DNA from: an uncultured Lachnospiraceae bacterium
GTDB lineage: Bacteria; Bacillota; Clostridia; Lachnospirales; Lachnospiraceae
Assembly (NCBI GenBank): GCA_934370915.1
Contig: CAKRNI010000047.1
Coordinates: 1-14,633 of the forward strand
DNA: 14,633 bases
Direction of reading: 5' to 3'
Positions 14,184 to 14,633 of the stretch are shown here, piece by piece. How positions within the stretch are numbered: position 1 is the stretch's first letter; the number at the start of each line of letters is the position of its first letter. Made by a program: the position numbers and the translations under genes. Under the pieces are notes generated by a model. It did no database searches and was not told where the DNA came from. It worked only from the letters and a program-made list of their open reading frames with translations.

Positions 14184-14633
14184 TTAGTTCAGGAAGTTCT
14201 CAATAATAACGCTCTCCGCCTCTTCCTCGGTAAGTCCCAGCGTCCGAAGCTTTAAGAGCTGCTCATCGTTGATTCGTCCGATGGCCGCCTCATGGATGAT
14301 CGCCGCGTTGAGATCTCTCGCGCGGATCTCCGGGATGGAGCCGATCTCGGCGTGATCCATGATGATGGAGTCGCACTGGATATGTGCCTGACATTTGTTG
14401 TTTCCCACCGCCTTCGGGTGGAATGTCTGGACGGAATTGCCCTTTCCGACGGATCTGGAGATGATCTGGGCGGAGCTGTCCTCGCCGTTTAAGCGTACCT
14501 CAATGTTGGACTCCGCCGTCTGGTCTCCCTCGGTCATGAGGCGCTCCGTCACATACAATCTGGAGTTTTTATCCATCTCCACAAGCGTCTCGCGGACTGT
14601 GGAGTCAACGCCCTTGATCTGCGCCGTATCCAG
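14184..14633 (-). CDS. SufB/SufD family Fe-S cluster assembly protein, C-terminal part
   Basis: The frame is open to the window edge, so the 5' end is missing; 149 residues are visible. The segment is the beta-helix core and C-terminus of the SufB/SufD scaffold, which with the SufC ATPase builds iron-sulfur clusters in the cytoplasm. Recognisable phrases are SRLYVTERLMTEGDQTAESN, HPKAVGNNKCQAHIQCDSIIMD, IPEIRARDLNAAIIHEAAIGRI and DEQLLKLRTLGLTEEEAESVII. The IHEA motif keeps the His-Glu pair found at the same place in SufB. A GTG at 14582 could be taken for a start, but it is internal because family-like sequence continues upstream. Whether this is SufB, SufD or the shorter single SufBD-type protein of clostridia cannot be decided from the fragment. 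Confidence 0.9.
   Translation of the reverse strand: MDTAQIKGVDSTVRETLVEMDKNSRLYVTERLMTEGDQTAESNIEVRLNGEDSSAQIISRSVGKGNSVQTFHPKAVGNNKCQAHIQCDSIIMDHAEIGSIPEIRARDLNAAIIHEAAIGRINDEQLLKLRTLGLTEEEAESVIIENFLN

Noticed and set aside
1..14633. CRISPR arrays, tRNA or rRNA genes
   Set aside because: No regularly spaced repeats and no recognisable tRNA or rRNA sequence on either strand.

Overview
The window looks like chromosome of a gut-type Clostridia species, most probably Lachnospiraceae. The reasons are the gene set (an L25/CTC protein with a TL5-type C-terminal domain, a DUF2812 protein, YitT, an AAA-ATPase-like/PD-(D/E)XK protein, a short SufB/SufD protein and a large secreted protein with 'SNA' motifs), strong AGGAGG-type ribosome binding sites, consensus sigma-A promoters and moderate GC. 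No tRNA, rRNA, CRISPR array or complete insertion sequence is visible.

Left part (1-2870): a gene-free edge holds a 76-bp IS66-like miniature element (136-211). It is followed by a minus-strand pair, murI (glutamate racemase) then an AzoR-type flavin oxidoreductase, 37 nt apart and probably one operon. A 440-bp divergent region follows, with an operator-like inverted repeat on the murI side and a structured mRNA leader before the plus-strand L25/CTC ribosomal protein gene, which ends in a strong terminator.

Middle part (2880-8870): independent single-gene units, most with a recognisable promoter. They are an AAA-ATPase-like protein with a C-terminal PD-(D/E)XK nuclease-type domain, a MATE efflux pump, a DUF2812 membrane protein on the minus strand, and a YitT transporter-like protein. 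The MATE gene is unusual: between its near-consensus promoter and its ribosome binding site lies an 18-bp stem plus U-tract terminator preceded by two competing hairpins. This is either an attenuator or a short terminated RNA.

Right part (8870-14633): a minus-strand MarR regulator is translationally coupled to a wrecked MATE gene, which has large internal deletions and a frameshift at a G7 tract. Divergent from it is a 1303-residue secreted surface-type protein with beta-helix-like repeats, Cys/His clusters, a YDG-like domain, a Ser/Gly/Asn linker and a C-terminal domain that may be shortened. A second copy of the 52-bp repeat starts eight bases after its stop codon. The window closes with the C-terminal part of a SufB/SufD iron-sulfur assembly protein on the minus strand.

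Most genes are housekeeping or stand alone. The best candidates for new biology are the MATE leader, the L25 leader, the small repeat family and the modular secreted protein. No clearly new multi-gene system was found.
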